Shown here in pieces: positions 32,405 through 40,619 of a stretch of 64,000 nucleotides of DNA. How positions within the stretch are numbered: the first letter of the stretch is position 1; every line of letters starts with the position of its first letter. The notes under the pieces are model-generated. The model ran no database searches, was not told the DNA's origin, and worked only from the letters and a program-made list of their open reading frames with translations. The stretch covers positions 1 through 64,000 of the forward strand of contig NZ_BOMG01000042.1 of assembly GCF_016862075.1 (NCBI RefSeq), written 5' to 3'. This DNA comes from Actinoplanes couchii. GTDB lineage: Bacteria; Actinomycetota; Actinomycetes; Mycobacteriales; Micromonosporaceae. Position numbers and translations under genes: made by a program.

Positions 32405-32974
32405 GTGGCTGACCGCACCGACAACCGGCGCACCGACACCCGGGACCGGGTGCTCGCCGTCGCCCTGGATCTCTTCGCCCACCAGGGTTACCAGGTCACG
32501 TCACTGCGGGAGATCGCCGAGCGGCTCGGGGTCACCAAAGCGGCGGTGTACTTCCACTTCCGCACCAAGCAGGAGATCCTCACCGCACTGCTGCACGGTT
32601 ACGCCGGCGACGTCTCCGCCCTGGCCGCCGACGCCGAGGCGGGGCAGCCGCTGACCCGGGACGGGCGGGCGGAACTACTGCGCCGGTACGCCGTACTCCA
32701 GGAGCAGTGGGGTTCCGGGTTCGTCCTGCTCCTGCGGCAGAACTATGCCGAGATCCGGGACCTGCCGATCGGGGCCGCGGTCCAGGACGGCACCGCGTCC
32801 CTGGTGCGGGCCCTCGCTCCGGCGGGGGCAGGACCGGAAGACCGTCTGCGGGTACGGGTGGCGCTGACCACCTTCCAGATCGCCGCGTCCACGGCAGCCA
32901 CCGAGGACGATCCGGCCACCACCGAGGCGACCATCGCCCTCGCACTGGACATCCTGCACGGCGGCGATCATTGA
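32405..32974 (+). CDS. TetR-family transcriptional repressor
   Basis: 189-aa TetR regulator. The N-terminal helix-turn-helix (about 12-58) reads RVLAVALDLFAHQGYQVTSL then REIAERLGVTKAAVYFHF; the ligand-binding C-terminal helices are unrecognised. The start is GTG 32405 with strong AAGGAGG at 32395-32401. It probably represses its own operon with the quinone reductase by binding the 31440-31461 palindrome, with a quinone or xenobiotic as inducer (inference). Its last 7 bp overlap the convergent ArsR-type gene. Confidence 0.92.
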   Translation: MADRTDNRRTDTRDRVLAVALDLFAHQGYQVTSLREIAERLGVTKAAVYFHFRTKQEILTALLHGYAGDVSALAADAEAGQPLTRDGRAELLRRYAVLQEQWGSGFVLLLRQNYAEIRDLPIGAAVQDGTASLVRALAPAGAGPEDRLRVRVALTTFQIAASTAATEDDPATTEATIALALDILHGGDH

Positions 32975-33738
32975 CCGGGCGCGCCCGCCGTGGTGTCGAC
33001 GCCGAGGAGGTCACGCAGCGCCGTGACCCCGGCCGGTGTGGGGCGCACCGCGCGGCCTGATCCGATTCGGACCAGCCAGCCGTTGGCGAAGAACGTCGTG
33101 CACAGCTGCGCGCCCGCTGCTCCGGCCAGGTGCGGGCGGCGCTCGGTCCAGTCCAGGCAACTCCGGGCCGTCGGACGTCGGCCGGCCGCCGGGCGTCGAC
33201 CCGAGCCCGGCAGATCCGCCCCGAGCGTCTCGGCGAACCAGGCGCGCCCGGCCACGGTCAACAAGAAGCCACCGTCCTGATCCAGCAGCCCCCGGCTCGT
33301 CATCGCATCCGTGACCAGGACACCGAGCCGCCCGGCCAGGTGGTCGTAACAGGTCCGCCCCCGTCGCAGAGCCTCGGAAGCAGCCACGGCCCGCAGACCA
33401 CGCCCCGCGGTGGGACGGCCCGAGGACGAAGACGCCGCGCCCTCGCCGGCCGCGGTCGACGGTGCCGTGATCCCGCTCGCGAGGTCTTCGATCAGCTGCG
33501 CGACCGTGGCGTCGGCCAGCCGGACGTACCGATGGCGGCCCTGTCGTTCCTCGGTGAGGAGGCCGCCGCTGGTCAGGCGGTGCAGGTGCCCGGTGGCGGT
33601 GGACCGGGCGACACCGGCATGTGCGGCCAGCTCACCGGCGGTCCAGGCGCGGCCGTCGAGCAGGGCGAGGCACATCGCGGCCCGAGTCCGGTCGGCCAGC
33701 AGGGCCGCGAGTGCGGCCAGATCGTCGGCGGTGGTCAC
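32968..33738 (-). CDS. ArsR-type winged-helix regulator, 256 aa
   Basis: N-terminal ArsR/HTH_20-like winged helix (about 8-90: RTRAAMCLALLDGRAWTAGELA, AGVARSTATGHLHRLTSGGLL, wing RHRYVRL), then an unusual 160-residue C-terminal part with Cys in GRTCYDHLAG and RSCLDWTERRPHLAG. CYDHLAGRLGV/CLDWTERRPHLAGA is a pattern I know from the longer ArsR subfamily in actinobacteria. No arsenic motif (ELCVCDL) is present. GTG 33738 is the start. It is divergent from the P450-like gene across 64 bp with an inverted repeat, so that gene is its likely target. Confidence 0.85.
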   Translation of the reverse strand: MTTADDLAALAALLADRTRAAMCLALLDGRAWTAGELAAHAGVARSTATGHLHRLTSGGLLTEERQGRHRYVRLADATVAQLIEDLASGITAPSTAAGEGAASSSSGRPTAGRGLRAVAASEALRRGRTCYDHLAGRLGVLVTDAMTSRGLLDQDGGFLLTVAGRAWFAETLGADLPGSGRRPAAGRRPTARSCLDWTERRPHLAGAAGAQLCTTFFANGWLVRIGSGRAVRPTPAGVTALRDLLGVDTTAGAPGQ

Positions 33739-33761
33739 CGTCCCAGGTTAGGGCGCGGTCG

Positions 33762-33779
33762 GTTCGGCGAGGACCGAAC
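33762..33779. promoter_or_regulatory. Inverted repeat in the ArsR/P450-like divergent promoter
   Basis: Arms GTTCGG (33762-33767) and CCGAAC (33774-33779) around a 6-nt centre, between start codons 33738 (-) and 33803 (+). Likely operator for the ArsR-type protein. Confidence 0.5.
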
Positions 33780-33802
33780 AATTGCGGCCGTACGGTCGGG
33801 TC

Positions 33803-34468
33803 ATGCGCCTGATCCACGACCTCGACCAAGCCCGGGCCGTCCTCGACGACGTCACGTTCGTGGTACCCCCGGTACCACCCGCCACCAGCGGAATCGCCTG
33901 GCTCCGGGCCACCGTCGGCCGTTTCGCCGAGGGCACGGTCCACGAGCGACGGCGAGCCGCCCAGATCGCCATCCTGGACACGATCCCACCAGAGACGTTG
34001 CGGGGTCACGGCCCGGCCCATCCGGTGGAGATCCTGGCCCGCGCGATGGGGGTGGACGCGCCGATCGTGGAGTCGGTCCGGGAGGCGGCGCAGGCATACC
34101 AGCCGGGCACCGGCGACGAGTCACGCGCGGACGCGGCGGTCACCAGGTTGGTGGCGGTGTTCGGCGGCGTTCACGACGAGGCGACCGCGGCGCGGATCGG
34201 CCTCCTGGTGCAGGCGTGCGACGCCACCGCCACGTTGATCGAGCGTTCCCGCGATCGCGGCGTCGCCGAGGTGCTCCGTGATGATCCGCCGGTCGTCGCG
34301 ACAAAGCGGCAGGCCACCATAACCACGACGATCGGTGGGATCACTATCGGACAGGGTGAGATCGTCCGGGTCCGTCTGGCCGGCGAGACGGCGTTCGGCT
34401 CGGGCCCACGTCGCTGCCCGGGCCGCGTCTACGCCCTGGCCCTGGCCGAAGGCAAAGAAGAGAGCTAG
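33803..34468 (+). CDS. Miniature cytochrome-P450-like protein, 221 aa
   Basis: Half the size of a normal P450 (about 400 aa), yet it keeps recognisable landmarks in order: a basic helix-C-like segment (HERRRAAQIAIL, about 48-59), an I-helix-like stretch (GLLVQACDATATLIERS, 133-149), the K-helix ExxR as EVLR (156-159) followed by DDPPV, and the heme loop FGSGPRRCPGR with ligand Cys205. The segment between ExxR and the heme loop is shortened, and the F-G region appears missing. ATG 33803 is chosen; the ArsR-type gene is divergent. Heme binding is plausible; monooxygenase activity is doubtful. Function unknown. Confidence 0.75.
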   Translation: MRLIHDLDQARAVLDDVTFVVPPVPPATSGIAWLRATVGRFAEGTVHERRRAAQIAILDTIPPETLRGHGPAHPVEILARAMGVDAPIVESVREAAQAYQPGTGDESRADAAVTRLVAVFGGVHDEATAARIGLLVQACDATATLIERSRDRGVAEVLRDDPPVVATKRQATITTTIGGITIGQGEIVRVRLAGETAFGSGPRRCPGRVYALALAEGKEES

Positions 34469-34579
34469 GGAGGGGGAGGAGGAAGGCAAAGCGGAGAGGG
34501 AGAGGGAGAGGGAGGCGGAGGGCGAGAGGGAAGGTGAGGGCGAGAGGAGGCGGACGGCGAGAGGGCGAGGCGGAGAGCG
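34469..34579. repeat. Purine-rich GA tract between convergent genes
   Basis: About 110 bp of almost uninterrupted G and A on the plus strand, made of short GGAGAG, GGCGAG and GAGGCG units. It fills the gap between the P450-like gene and the convergent alpha/beta hydrolase. There is no inverted repeat. It may act as a simple-sequence spacer or form non-B DNA. Confidence 0.8.
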
Positions 34580-35398
34580 TCAGGCCGGGCCGGAGTTCGG
34601 CAGGAGCGCCAGGATCTCGGTGATGAGCAGGTCGGGGCGGTCGAGCATGACGTTGTGGCCGGAGCCCTCGGCGACGACCACGCGGGCGTTCGGGAGGGCT
34701 GCCGCCGACGTCGCGTGGGCGGCCCGCAGCGCGATCGCGGTCTTGTCGCCGGCGCCGGTGGACAGGAAGGTGACCGGGAGGTCGCCCAGGTCCGGCGGGG
34801 CGGAACGCAAGGCCGCCAGCCCGGGCACGAGGTGCCGCACCTCGTCGTGCAGGGCACCCGCCGCCCGCCGCCCGAAGTTCTCGTCCCGGAACTGGTCGAA
34901 CAGGTCCCGGGGGAGCGCGCCGCCCATCCGACCGGCGAGACGCCGGTAGATGCCGAGGGCCACCATCACCCTGGTGACCGGCCCGGCCACGGCCATCCGC
35001 CGGGCCATCCCGGGTGTGAAGAAGTCGTCCAGGTTCTCGTCCGACGGGTCGACCAGCACGAGCGCCCGGACATCGGCTCGCCCGGCGGCGGCGAGCCGCG
35101 TGATCGGCCCGCCATAACTGTGCCCGACCAGCACGAACGGCCCGGGAAAGGCGTCCAGGACGGCACCGAGATCGTCGGCGAGACGGTTCAGGGTGCGAGG
35201 CCGGGGGCCGTCGTCGCTGGAGCCGATGCCCGCACGGTCGTAGACGACCGTGCGGGCATGACGGGCCACCGACGGGGCGACCAGGCCCCAGTAGACCCCG
35301 GACATGCCGAGTCCCGCTTCGAAGACGACGGTGCACGGGCCGTCCCCGGCGACCCGGGTGTGCAGGCGCCGGTCACCGATCGTCACGAAGGGGGTCAC
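34580..35398 (-). CDS. Alpha/beta hydrolase, last gene of siderophore operon 1
   Basis: 272-aa alpha/beta hydrolase. Nucleophile elbow GHSYGG (about 93-98), oxyanion-hole region EAGLGMSG, acid region TFLSTGAGDKT and catalytic His in EGSGHNVML. It starts at GTG 35398, 3 bp after the stop of the siderophore-binding protein on the same strand, so it is co-transcribed with the importer. A role in hydrolysing an imported ester-type siderophore to release iron is an attractive inference; its sequence is of the general esterase/epoxide-hydrolase-like kind, not Fes. Confidence 0.85.
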   Translation of the reverse strand: MTPFVTIGDRRLHTRVAGDGPCTVVFEAGLGMSGVYWGLVAPSVARHARTVVYDRAGIGSSDDGPRPRTLNRLADDLGAVLDAFPGPFVLVGHSYGGPITRLAAAGRADVRALVLVDPSDENLDDFFTPGMARRMAVAGPVTRVMVALGIYRRLAGRMGGALPRDLFDQFRDENFGRRAAGALHDEVRHLVPGLAALRSAPPDLGDLPVTFLSTGAGDKTAIALRAAHATSAAALPNARVVVAEGSGHNVMLDRPDLLITEILALLPNSGPA

Positions 35399-35401
35399 GG
35401 G

Positions 35402-36406
35402 TCAGAGCTTCTTCGCGGCCTTGAGCTGACCGGCCAGTTCCGCGTAGATCTGCGCGTACGACTTGTACGAGTAGGGCGCCGCCGCGTACCAGTTGTAGAC
35501 CTGACCGGCCTTGACCGCGGGCAGGTTGGCCCAGGTCGCGACCTTCGCCAGGTCGGCCTTGCCGGCCTCGTAGGTACGGGCGTCGACCAGGATCACGTCG
35601 GCGTCGTTGAACTGGGTGGCCTGCTCCCAGCTGAGCTGCGCGAAGACCTCCTTCTTCGGGTTCTCCGGGCTGACCACGTCCAGGCCGGCCTTCTTCAGGG
35701 TGTTGCCCTCCGGGAGGTAGAGCGGGTCGGCGACGTACAGGCTGTCGGTGCTCGGCGACATGATCGCCACCTTGAGACCGGACGCCTTGGCGGCCTCACC
35801 GATGGCGGCGAGCGCGGCGGTGTACTCGGTCTTGGACGTGGCCAGCGCGGCGCTGCCGGTGTCGGCGCCGAGCTTGCCGGCCAGGTCGACGAAGGTCTCG
35901 ATGGCGGCGTCGGTGGTCTCGTAGTTGCCGGGCACGGCGGCGGCGGGGGCCAGGCCGAGGATCTTCTCGGACTGGGCGGCCGGGACGTACCAGAGGCTCT
36001 TGGCGTCGAACGTGTAGTCGACGAGCAGCTCCGGGTTCATCAGCGCGTACTTCTCGGTGTCGAACTCACCGTAGGTGCTGCCGACCACCGTGATCTTGCT
36101 GAGGTCCAGCGAGCCGGCCTGGTAGCTGAGCTTGCCGGAGGCGTCCGGCTTCAGCTCGCCGTAGGCGCCCTTGACCTCGAAACCGGCGTCCAGCAGGGCG
36201 GCGGCGACACTGCTCTGGGCGACGACGACGGACGGCGCCTTGTCCAGCTTGATCTCCTTGCCGAGGGCGTCCTTGTACTCGAACGGCCCGGCCGGAGCGG
36301 TGGAGGCGGCGCTGTCGGTGGTGGCGGCCTCGGTCCCGCCGCCGCACGCGGTCAGGGCGAACGTCGCGACGAGCGCGACGGCCGTACCGGCAAATTTTTT
36401 GATCAT
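35402..36406 (-). CDS. Ferric-siderophore-binding lipoprotein (operon 1)
   Basis: 334-aa class III substrate-binding protein (FepB/FhuD/CeuE type). Lipobox ALTAC gives Cys21; the mature part has the two lobes joined by a long helix, with FEYKDALGKEIKLDKAPSVVV opening and a C-terminal YAQIYAELAGQLKAA helix. Its ATG overlaps the stop of the ATPase gene (ATGA), so it is the fourth cistron, after two permeases and the ATPase. Placing the binding protein last is unusual. Iron control comes from the box at 39238-39256. Confidence 0.9.
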   Translation of the reverse strand: MIKKFAGTAVALVATFALTACGGGTEAATTDSAASTAPAGPFEYKDALGKEIKLDKAPSVVVAQSSVAAALLDAGFEVKGAYGELKPDASGKLSYQAGSLDLSKITVVGSTYGEFDTEKYALMNPELLVDYTFDAKSLWYVPAAQSEKILGLAPAAAVPGNYETTDAAIETFVDLAGKLGADTGSAALATSKTEYTAALAAIGEAAKASGLKVAIMSPSTDSLYVADPLYLPEGNTLKKAGLDVVSPENPKKEVFAQLSWEQATQFNDADVILVDARTYEAGKADLAKVATWANLPAVKAGQVYNWYAAAPYSYKSYAQIYAELAGQLKAAKKL

Positions 36407-37206
36407 GGGGTGGTAGTCCCTTCAGGGGTGTAACGCGGGATGACCAGAGGCGTCTTCGACTCGGGGTCGGTGATGATGCGGCAGGCGAGCCCGAAGACCT
36501 CTTCGATGAGTTCGGGAGTGATGATCGTGGTGGGGTCACCCTCGGCCACGATCCGGCCGTCCTTCATGGCCACCAGGTTGGTGGCGTAGCGGGCGGCGAG
36601 GTTCAGGTCGTGCAGGACCGCGACCAGCGTGGAGCCGCGTTCGCGGCGCAGCCGGGCGCACAGGTCGAGCACGTCGATCTGGTGCGAGATGTCCAGGTAG
36701 GTGGTCGGCTCGTCGAGCAGCAGGATGTCGGTCTCCTGGGCCAGCGCCATCGCCAGCCAGACCCGCTGGCGCTGGCCGCCGGACAGCTCGTGGAAACCCC
36801 GGCCGGACAGGTCGGCGGTGTCGGTGAGTTCCAGTGCGGCGTTCACCGCGGCCTGGTCGGCGGGCGACCACTGGCGCAGCAGCGACTGGTGCGGGTACCG
36901 GCCGCGGGCGACCAGGTCGGCGACGCTGATCGCCTCCGGCGCGGACTGGGACTGGGGGAGCAGCCCGAGCCGCCGGGCGACCTCCTTGGACGGGTGGTCG
37001 TGGATCGATTTGCCGTCCAGGATCACCGCGCCGCCCTGGGGTTTCAGCAGCCGGGCGAGCCCGCGCAGCAGGGTGGACTTGCCGCTGCCGTTGGCGCCGA
37101 CGATCGCCGTGAACGACCCGTCCGGCACGGTCAGGTCCAGTTCGTGGACGATCTTCCGGCCGTCGTAGCCGAGCGCGACCTGTTCGGCCCGCAGTCGCGA
37201 GGTCAT
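36403..37206 (-). CDS. Ferric-siderophore ABC transporter ATPase (operon 1)
   Basis: 267-aa FepC/FhuC-type ATPase. Walker A GANGSGKST (37-45), signature LSGGQRQR (about 140), Walker B ILLLDEPTTYLD and switch His in AVLHDLNLA. It powers import by the two FecCD permeases upstream. ATG 37206 overlaps the permease stop by 4 bp; the stop overlaps the binding-protein ATG by 4 bp. Paralogue of the ATPase at 39825-40619. Confidence 0.95.
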   Translation of the reverse strand: MTSRLRAEQVALGYDGRKIVHELDLTVPDGSFTAIVGANGSGKSTLLRGLARLLKPQGGAVILDGKSIHDHPSKEVARRLGLLPQSQSAPEAISVADLVARGRYPHQSLLRQWSPADQAAVNAALELTDTADLSGRGFHELSGGQRQRVWLAMALAQETDILLLDEPTTYLDISHQIDVLDLCARLRRERGSTLVAVLHDLNLAARYATNLVAMKDGRIVAEGDPTTIITPELIEEVFGLACRIITDPESKTPLVIPRYTPEGTTTP

Positions 37207-38228
37207 GCCCTGCCCTTTCGCCATTCGCGGCCCAGCAGCCACGCGAGATATGCGCCTCCGACGAGGCCGGTGAGTACGCCGACCGGCAGTTGCCGGGGCT
37301 GGAACGCTTCCCGGGCCGCCAGGTCGGCGAGCACGAGCAGCAGCGCGCCGGTCAGCCCGGACACGACGAGGTTGGGCCCGGGCGCCCCGGTCAGCCGCTT
37401 GGTGACCTGCGGGGCGGTGAGGGCGATGAACTGGATCGGCCCGGCCACGGCGACCGCGCCGGAGGCGAGCAGGACACCGGTGCCGACGGCGAGCAGCCGG
37501 GTCCGGTCGGTGGACAGGCCGAAGCTGGCGGACCGTTCGTCGGAGAACTCGCTCAGCGACAGCGGCCGGTGCAGCACCAGGCACAGCACAAATCCGGCCA
37601 CCAGGATGCCGCCGACCAGGCGGGCCTCGTCCCAGTCCCGGCCGACCAGGTTGCCGACCAGCCACGCCGAGGCGCTCTGCGCGTCGTAGACCTGGGCCCG
37701 CACGATCAGCAGCGAGTTCAGCGAGTTCAGTGCCGCGCCGAGGCCGATGCCGACGAGCACCAGCCGCAGCGGGGCGACCCCGCCGCGGGAGGACAGGGCG
37801 AACACGATCGCGGCGGTGACCGCGCCGCCGACGACCGCGCCGATCGAGGTGGCGGCCAGGCTGCCCTTGAGGATCAGCAGGACGACGAGGGCGCCGGTGG
37901 AGGCGCCGATGCCGAAGCCGACGACGTCCGGGCTGCCCAGCGGGTTCCGGGTGATCGACTGGAAGATGCCGCCGGAGACCCCGAACGCGATGCCGACCAG
38001 GGCGGCGACGACCGCCCGGGGCAGCCGCAGCTCGCCGATGATCAGGTTCTCGGCGGGGGTGCCGGAGCCGAACACGGCGGCGACCACCCGGTCCATCGGG
38101 AACGCGTTGGTCCCGGCGGAGAGGGTAACGAGCAGCGCCGCGACCAGGAGCACGAGCAGCACCACGCCGACGATCAGGCTGCGATGATTGACCCGTACCG
38201 AATAAGGGCCGGCCTTCAGCAAAGTCAT
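37203..38228 (-). CDS. FecCD-family permease, second subunit (operon 1)
   Basis: 341-aa integral membrane permease with about nine to ten helices. Family motifs: LRLPRAVVAALVGIAFGVSGG then QSITRNPLGSPDVVGFGIGAS, and PIQFIALTAPQVTKRLTGAPGP, the ATPase-contact loop. It forms the FhuB/FepD-type channel with the upstream subunit. ATG overlaps the previous stop by 4 bp (ATGA), as does its own stop with the ATPase start. Confidence 0.94.
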   Translation of the reverse strand: MTLLKAGPYSVRVNHRSLIVGVVLLVLLVAALLVTLSAGTNAFPMDRVVAAVFGSGTPAENLIIGELRLPRAVVAALVGIAFGVSGGIFQSITRNPLGSPDVVGFGIGASTGALVVLLILKGSLAATSIGAVVGGAVTAAIVFALSSRGGVAPLRLVLVGIGLGAALNSLNSLLIVRAQVYDAQSASAWLVGNLVGRDWDEARLVGGILVAGFVLCLVLHRPLSLSEFSDERSASFGLSTDRTRLLAVGTGVLLASGAVAVAGPIQFIALTAPQVTKRLTGAPGPNLVVSGLTGALLLVLADLAAREAFQPRQLPVGVLTGLVGGAYLAWLLGREWRKGRA

Positions 38229-39232
38229 GAGGTGGCCGTCAGGGTGCGGCGGCGCACGAGCGCGATGAACAAGGGGGCTCCCAGGATGGCGGTCACCGCG
38301 CCGGCCTCGATCTCGGCGCCGCTGGAGACGATCCGGCCGAGGGTGTCGCAGAGGACCATGAAGGCGGCCGCGAGCAGCATCGACAGGGGGACGACCCGGC
38401 GCTGGTCGGCGCCGACCAGGATCCGGGCGACGTGCGGTACGGCGAGCCCGACGAAGACGAACGGCCCGGCGACCGAGGTGGCCGCGCCGCAGAGCAGGGT
38501 GATCGCGATCGCGGTGGCGACCCGGGCCTTGCCGAGGCCGAGGCCGAGCGCCTTGGAGGTGTCGTCGCCGAACGCGATCGCGTTCAGCGCCCGGGTCACC
38601 AGCAGCGCGATCACGATGCCGGCCAGGATCAGCGGCAGGGCCAGCAGCAGCCGGTCCATGCCGCGGTTGACCACCGAGCCGACCACCCAGAACCGCATCT
38701 CGTTGTAGCTGTCCTGGTCGCGCATGGACAGCGCGGTGATGTAGGAGAACAGCACCGCGGTGAGCGCGGCCCCGGCCAGGGCGAGCCGGGCCGGGGTGGC
38801 CGCCGACCGGGAGCCGCTGCCGAGCAGGTAGACGGCGACCGAAGCGATCGCGGCGCCGGCCAGGCCGAGCCAGGTCTGGGCGAAGCCGTTGGTGACGCCG
38901 AAGACGGCGAAGCCGGTGACGACCGCCGCGGCGGCGCCGGCGTTGACGCCGAGCAGGCCGGGGTCGGCGAGCGGGTTGCGGGTGAGTGCCTGCATGAGGG
39001 CGCCGGCTCCGCCGAACGCGGCGCCGGCGACCAGGCCGATGATCGTACGTTCGAGGCGGAGTCCACGCACGATGTCGGCGTTGTCGCCGGTCGCGCTGGG
39101 CATCAGCGCGTGGATGACGTCCACCGGTGAGATCGACTGCCGGCCCACCATCAGGCTGAGCACCACGACCACACCGAGGACGACCACCGCCCCGGCGAAG
39201 ACGCCGAGTCTTCTGAGGTGAGAGGGTCGCAC
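38225..39232 (-). CDS. FecCD-family permease, first subunit (operon 1)
   Basis: 335-aa permease, first gene of operon 1. Motifs include LRLERTIIGLVAGAAFGGAGALMQ, TRNPLADPGLLGVNAGAA and GPFVFVGLAVPHVARILVG. The GTG start at 39232 has no ribosome site in front of it and follows an iron box and a promoter-like TTGACC-17-TTACCT at the distance expected for a leaderless mRNA (see that entry). The next start overlaps its stop (ATGA). Confidence 0.93.
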   Translation of the reverse strand: MRPSHLRRLGVFAGAVVVLGVVVVLSLMVGRQSISPVDVIHALMPSATGDNADIVRGLRLERTIIGLVAGAAFGGAGALMQALTRNPLADPGLLGVNAGAAAAVVTGFAVFGVTNGFAQTWLGLAGAAIASVAVYLLGSGSRSAATPARLALAGAALTAVLFSYITALSMRDQDSYNEMRFWVVGSVVNRGMDRLLLALPLILAGIVIALLVTRALNAIAFGDDTSKALGLGLGKARVATAIAITLLCGAATSVAGPFVFVGLAVPHVARILVGADQRRVVPLSMLLAAAFMVLCDTLGRIVSSGAEIEAGAVTAILGAPLFIALVRRRTLTATS

Positions 39233-39237
39233 GGAGG

Positions 39238-39256
39238 TAAGGTAAGGCTACCTTTA
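39238..39256. promoter_or_regulatory. Iron box (IdeR/DmdR-type) of operon 1
   Basis: TAAGGTAAGGCTACCTTTA matches 14 of 19 positions of the actinobacterial iron-box consensus TTAGGTTAGGCTAACCTAA. It lies immediately before the GTG of the first permease gene and overlaps the proposed -10 box, so Fe(II)-repressor binding would block transcription. Confidence 0.82.
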
Positions 39257-39268
39257 TTTGCTGGTCAA
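39240..39268 (-). promoter_or_regulatory. Promoter of siderophore operon 1, probably leaderless
   Basis: On the minus strand, TTGACC (39268-39263), a 17-bp spacer and TTACCT (39245-39240) are followed 7 nt later by the GTG start at 39232. Transcription would begin at or next to the start codon. The -35 overlaps the stop of the upstream PPOX gene. Confidence 0.6.
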
Positions 39269-39828
39269 CTCGATGTGATCAAGGACGGCCGGTGCTTGCG
39301 CTGACTGGCGATCAGGTCCACTGTGGTCGGCACGATCCCGTCGCCCGGCCAGCCCTCCCGATCCCACAGCGACGACCGCCGCAGAGCCTGCCCGCAGTGG
39401 ACGAAGATCTCCTCGATCCGCACCCGGACCCCGATTCCCGGCCCGGTGGCGAACGACGGCTCTCGTAGCAGGGTGGCCTCGCCGTTGACGCGGACGCACT
39501 CTCGCATCCCCGGCACGATGAACAACATCCCGACACGCGGATGCTGCAGGATGTTGCGGAAACTGTCCAGCCGCCGGTTGCCGGGCCGGTCCACGAACGC
39601 CAGGTGATGGTCGTCGAGGACCTGCACGCCGCCGGCCGGCTCGCCGCGGGGCGACACATCCATCGATCCGTCGGCGGCGGTCGTGGCGAGCACGAAGAAC
39701 GTGGACGCCCGCAGGAACCGGGCCGTCTCCGGGTCGATCAGGGTGAGCGCCTTGTCGCGGATCTCGGGATGCGGTGGTGCGACCAGCTCCCGCAGCTCTT
39801 CCTCGGTGGTGACGACGTGCTCGGTCAC
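39265..39828 (-). CDS. PPOX-type FMN-dependent flavoprotein, last gene of operon 2
   Basis: 187-aa split-barrel flavoprotein of the pyridoxamine-phosphate-oxidase-like superfamily; the run STFFVLATTAADGSMDVSPRG then VQVLDDHHLAFVDRPGNRRLDSF is the DR2398/MSMEG_1061-type pattern I recall. FMN-binding residues lie in RGEP and DRPGN(R)RLDS. GTG 39828 overlaps the ATPase stop by 4 bp, making it the fifth cistron of an iron-regulated importer. It may reduce ferric siderophore or heme; that role is inferred from position only. Confidence 0.82.
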   Translation of the reverse strand: MTEHVVTTEEELRELVAPPHPEIRDKALTLIDPETARFLRASTFFVLATTAADGSMDVSPRGEPAGGVQVLDDHHLAFVDRPGNRRLDSFRNILQHPRVGMLFIVPGMRECVRVNGEATLLREPSFATGPGIGVRVRIEEIFVHCGQALRRSSLWDREGWPGDGIVPTTVDLIASQRKHRPSLITSS

Positions 39829-40619
39829 TGGTTCTCCTCGAAGACGTGGTGGCGGCCGATGGGGACGATCATCGGGGTCCGGGAGACCGGGTCCGGCACG
39901 ATCCGGCAGGGCATCCCGAAGACCTCCTCGACCAGCGAAGCGGTGACGACCGAGCCCGGTTCGCCGGCCACCACGACGGCGCCGTTCTTCATCACGATCA
40001 GGTGGTCGGCGTACCGGCAGGCGAGGTTGAGGTCGTGCAGGACCGCGACGATCGTGGTGCCGTCCCGCTGGTTCAGATCGGTCAGCAGGTCGAGCACCTC
40101 CACCTGGTGGCTGACGTCCAGATAGGTGGTCGGCTCGTCGAGCAGCAGCACCTTCGTGCGCTGGGCCAGGGCCATCGCGATCCAGACCCGCTGCCGCTGC
40201 CCGCCGGACAGCTCGTCGACGGCCCGGCCGGTCAGCTCCAGGGTGCCGGTGGCCTCCAGCGCCTGGGTGACGGCGGCGTCGTCCTCGGCGTTCCACCGCC
40301 GGAACAGCCCCTGATGCGGGTGCCGGCCGCGCCCGACCAGGTCACCGACGGTGATGCCGTCCGGTGCGATCGGCCCCTGCGGGAGGATGCCGAGCTTGCG
40401 CGCGATCTCCCGGCTCGGGGTCTCGGCCAGGGCGCGGCCGTCCAGCAGCACCGCGCCGGCCAGTGGGGGCAGCAGCCGGGCCAGGCCACGCAGGAACGTC
40501 GACTTCCCGCACGCGTTCGGCCCGACGATCATGGTGATCCGCCCGGTCGGCAGCTCGAGGCTGAGGTCGCCGACCACCGTGCGTTCCCCGTACCCGAGGG
40601 AGAGGTTCTGGGTCTTCAT
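39825..40619 (-). CDS. Ferric-siderophore ABC transporter ATPase (operon 2)
   Basis: 264-aa FepC-type ATPase. Walker A GPNACGKST (33-41), signature LSGGQRQR, Walker B VLLLDEPTTYLD and AVLHDLNLA. ATG 40619 follows a strong GGAGGAAAA and overlaps the permease stop by 4 bp; longer in-frame starts run into the permease. Its C-terminus (FGMPCRIVPDPVSRTPMIVP) resembles that of its operon-1 paralogue (FGLACRIITDPESKTPLVIP), indicating common descent. Confidence 0.95.
   Translation of the reverse strand: MKTQNLSLGYGERTVVGDLSLELPTGRITMIVGPNACGKSTFLRGLARLLPPLAGAVLLDGRALAETPSREIARKLGILPQGPIAPDGITVGDLVGRGRHPHQGLFRRWNAEDDAAVTQALEATGTLELTGRAVDELSGGQRQRVWIAMALAQRTKVLLLDEPTTYLDVSHQVEVLDLLTDLNQRDGTTIVAVLHDLNLACRYADHLIVMKNGAVVVAGEPGSVVTASLVEEVFGMPCRIVPDPVSRTPMIVPIGRHHVFEENQ

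Noticed and set aside
34655..36433. 592-codon plus-strand frame opposite the hydrolase and siderophore-binding gene
   Set aside because: Antisense shadow with no recognisable domain.
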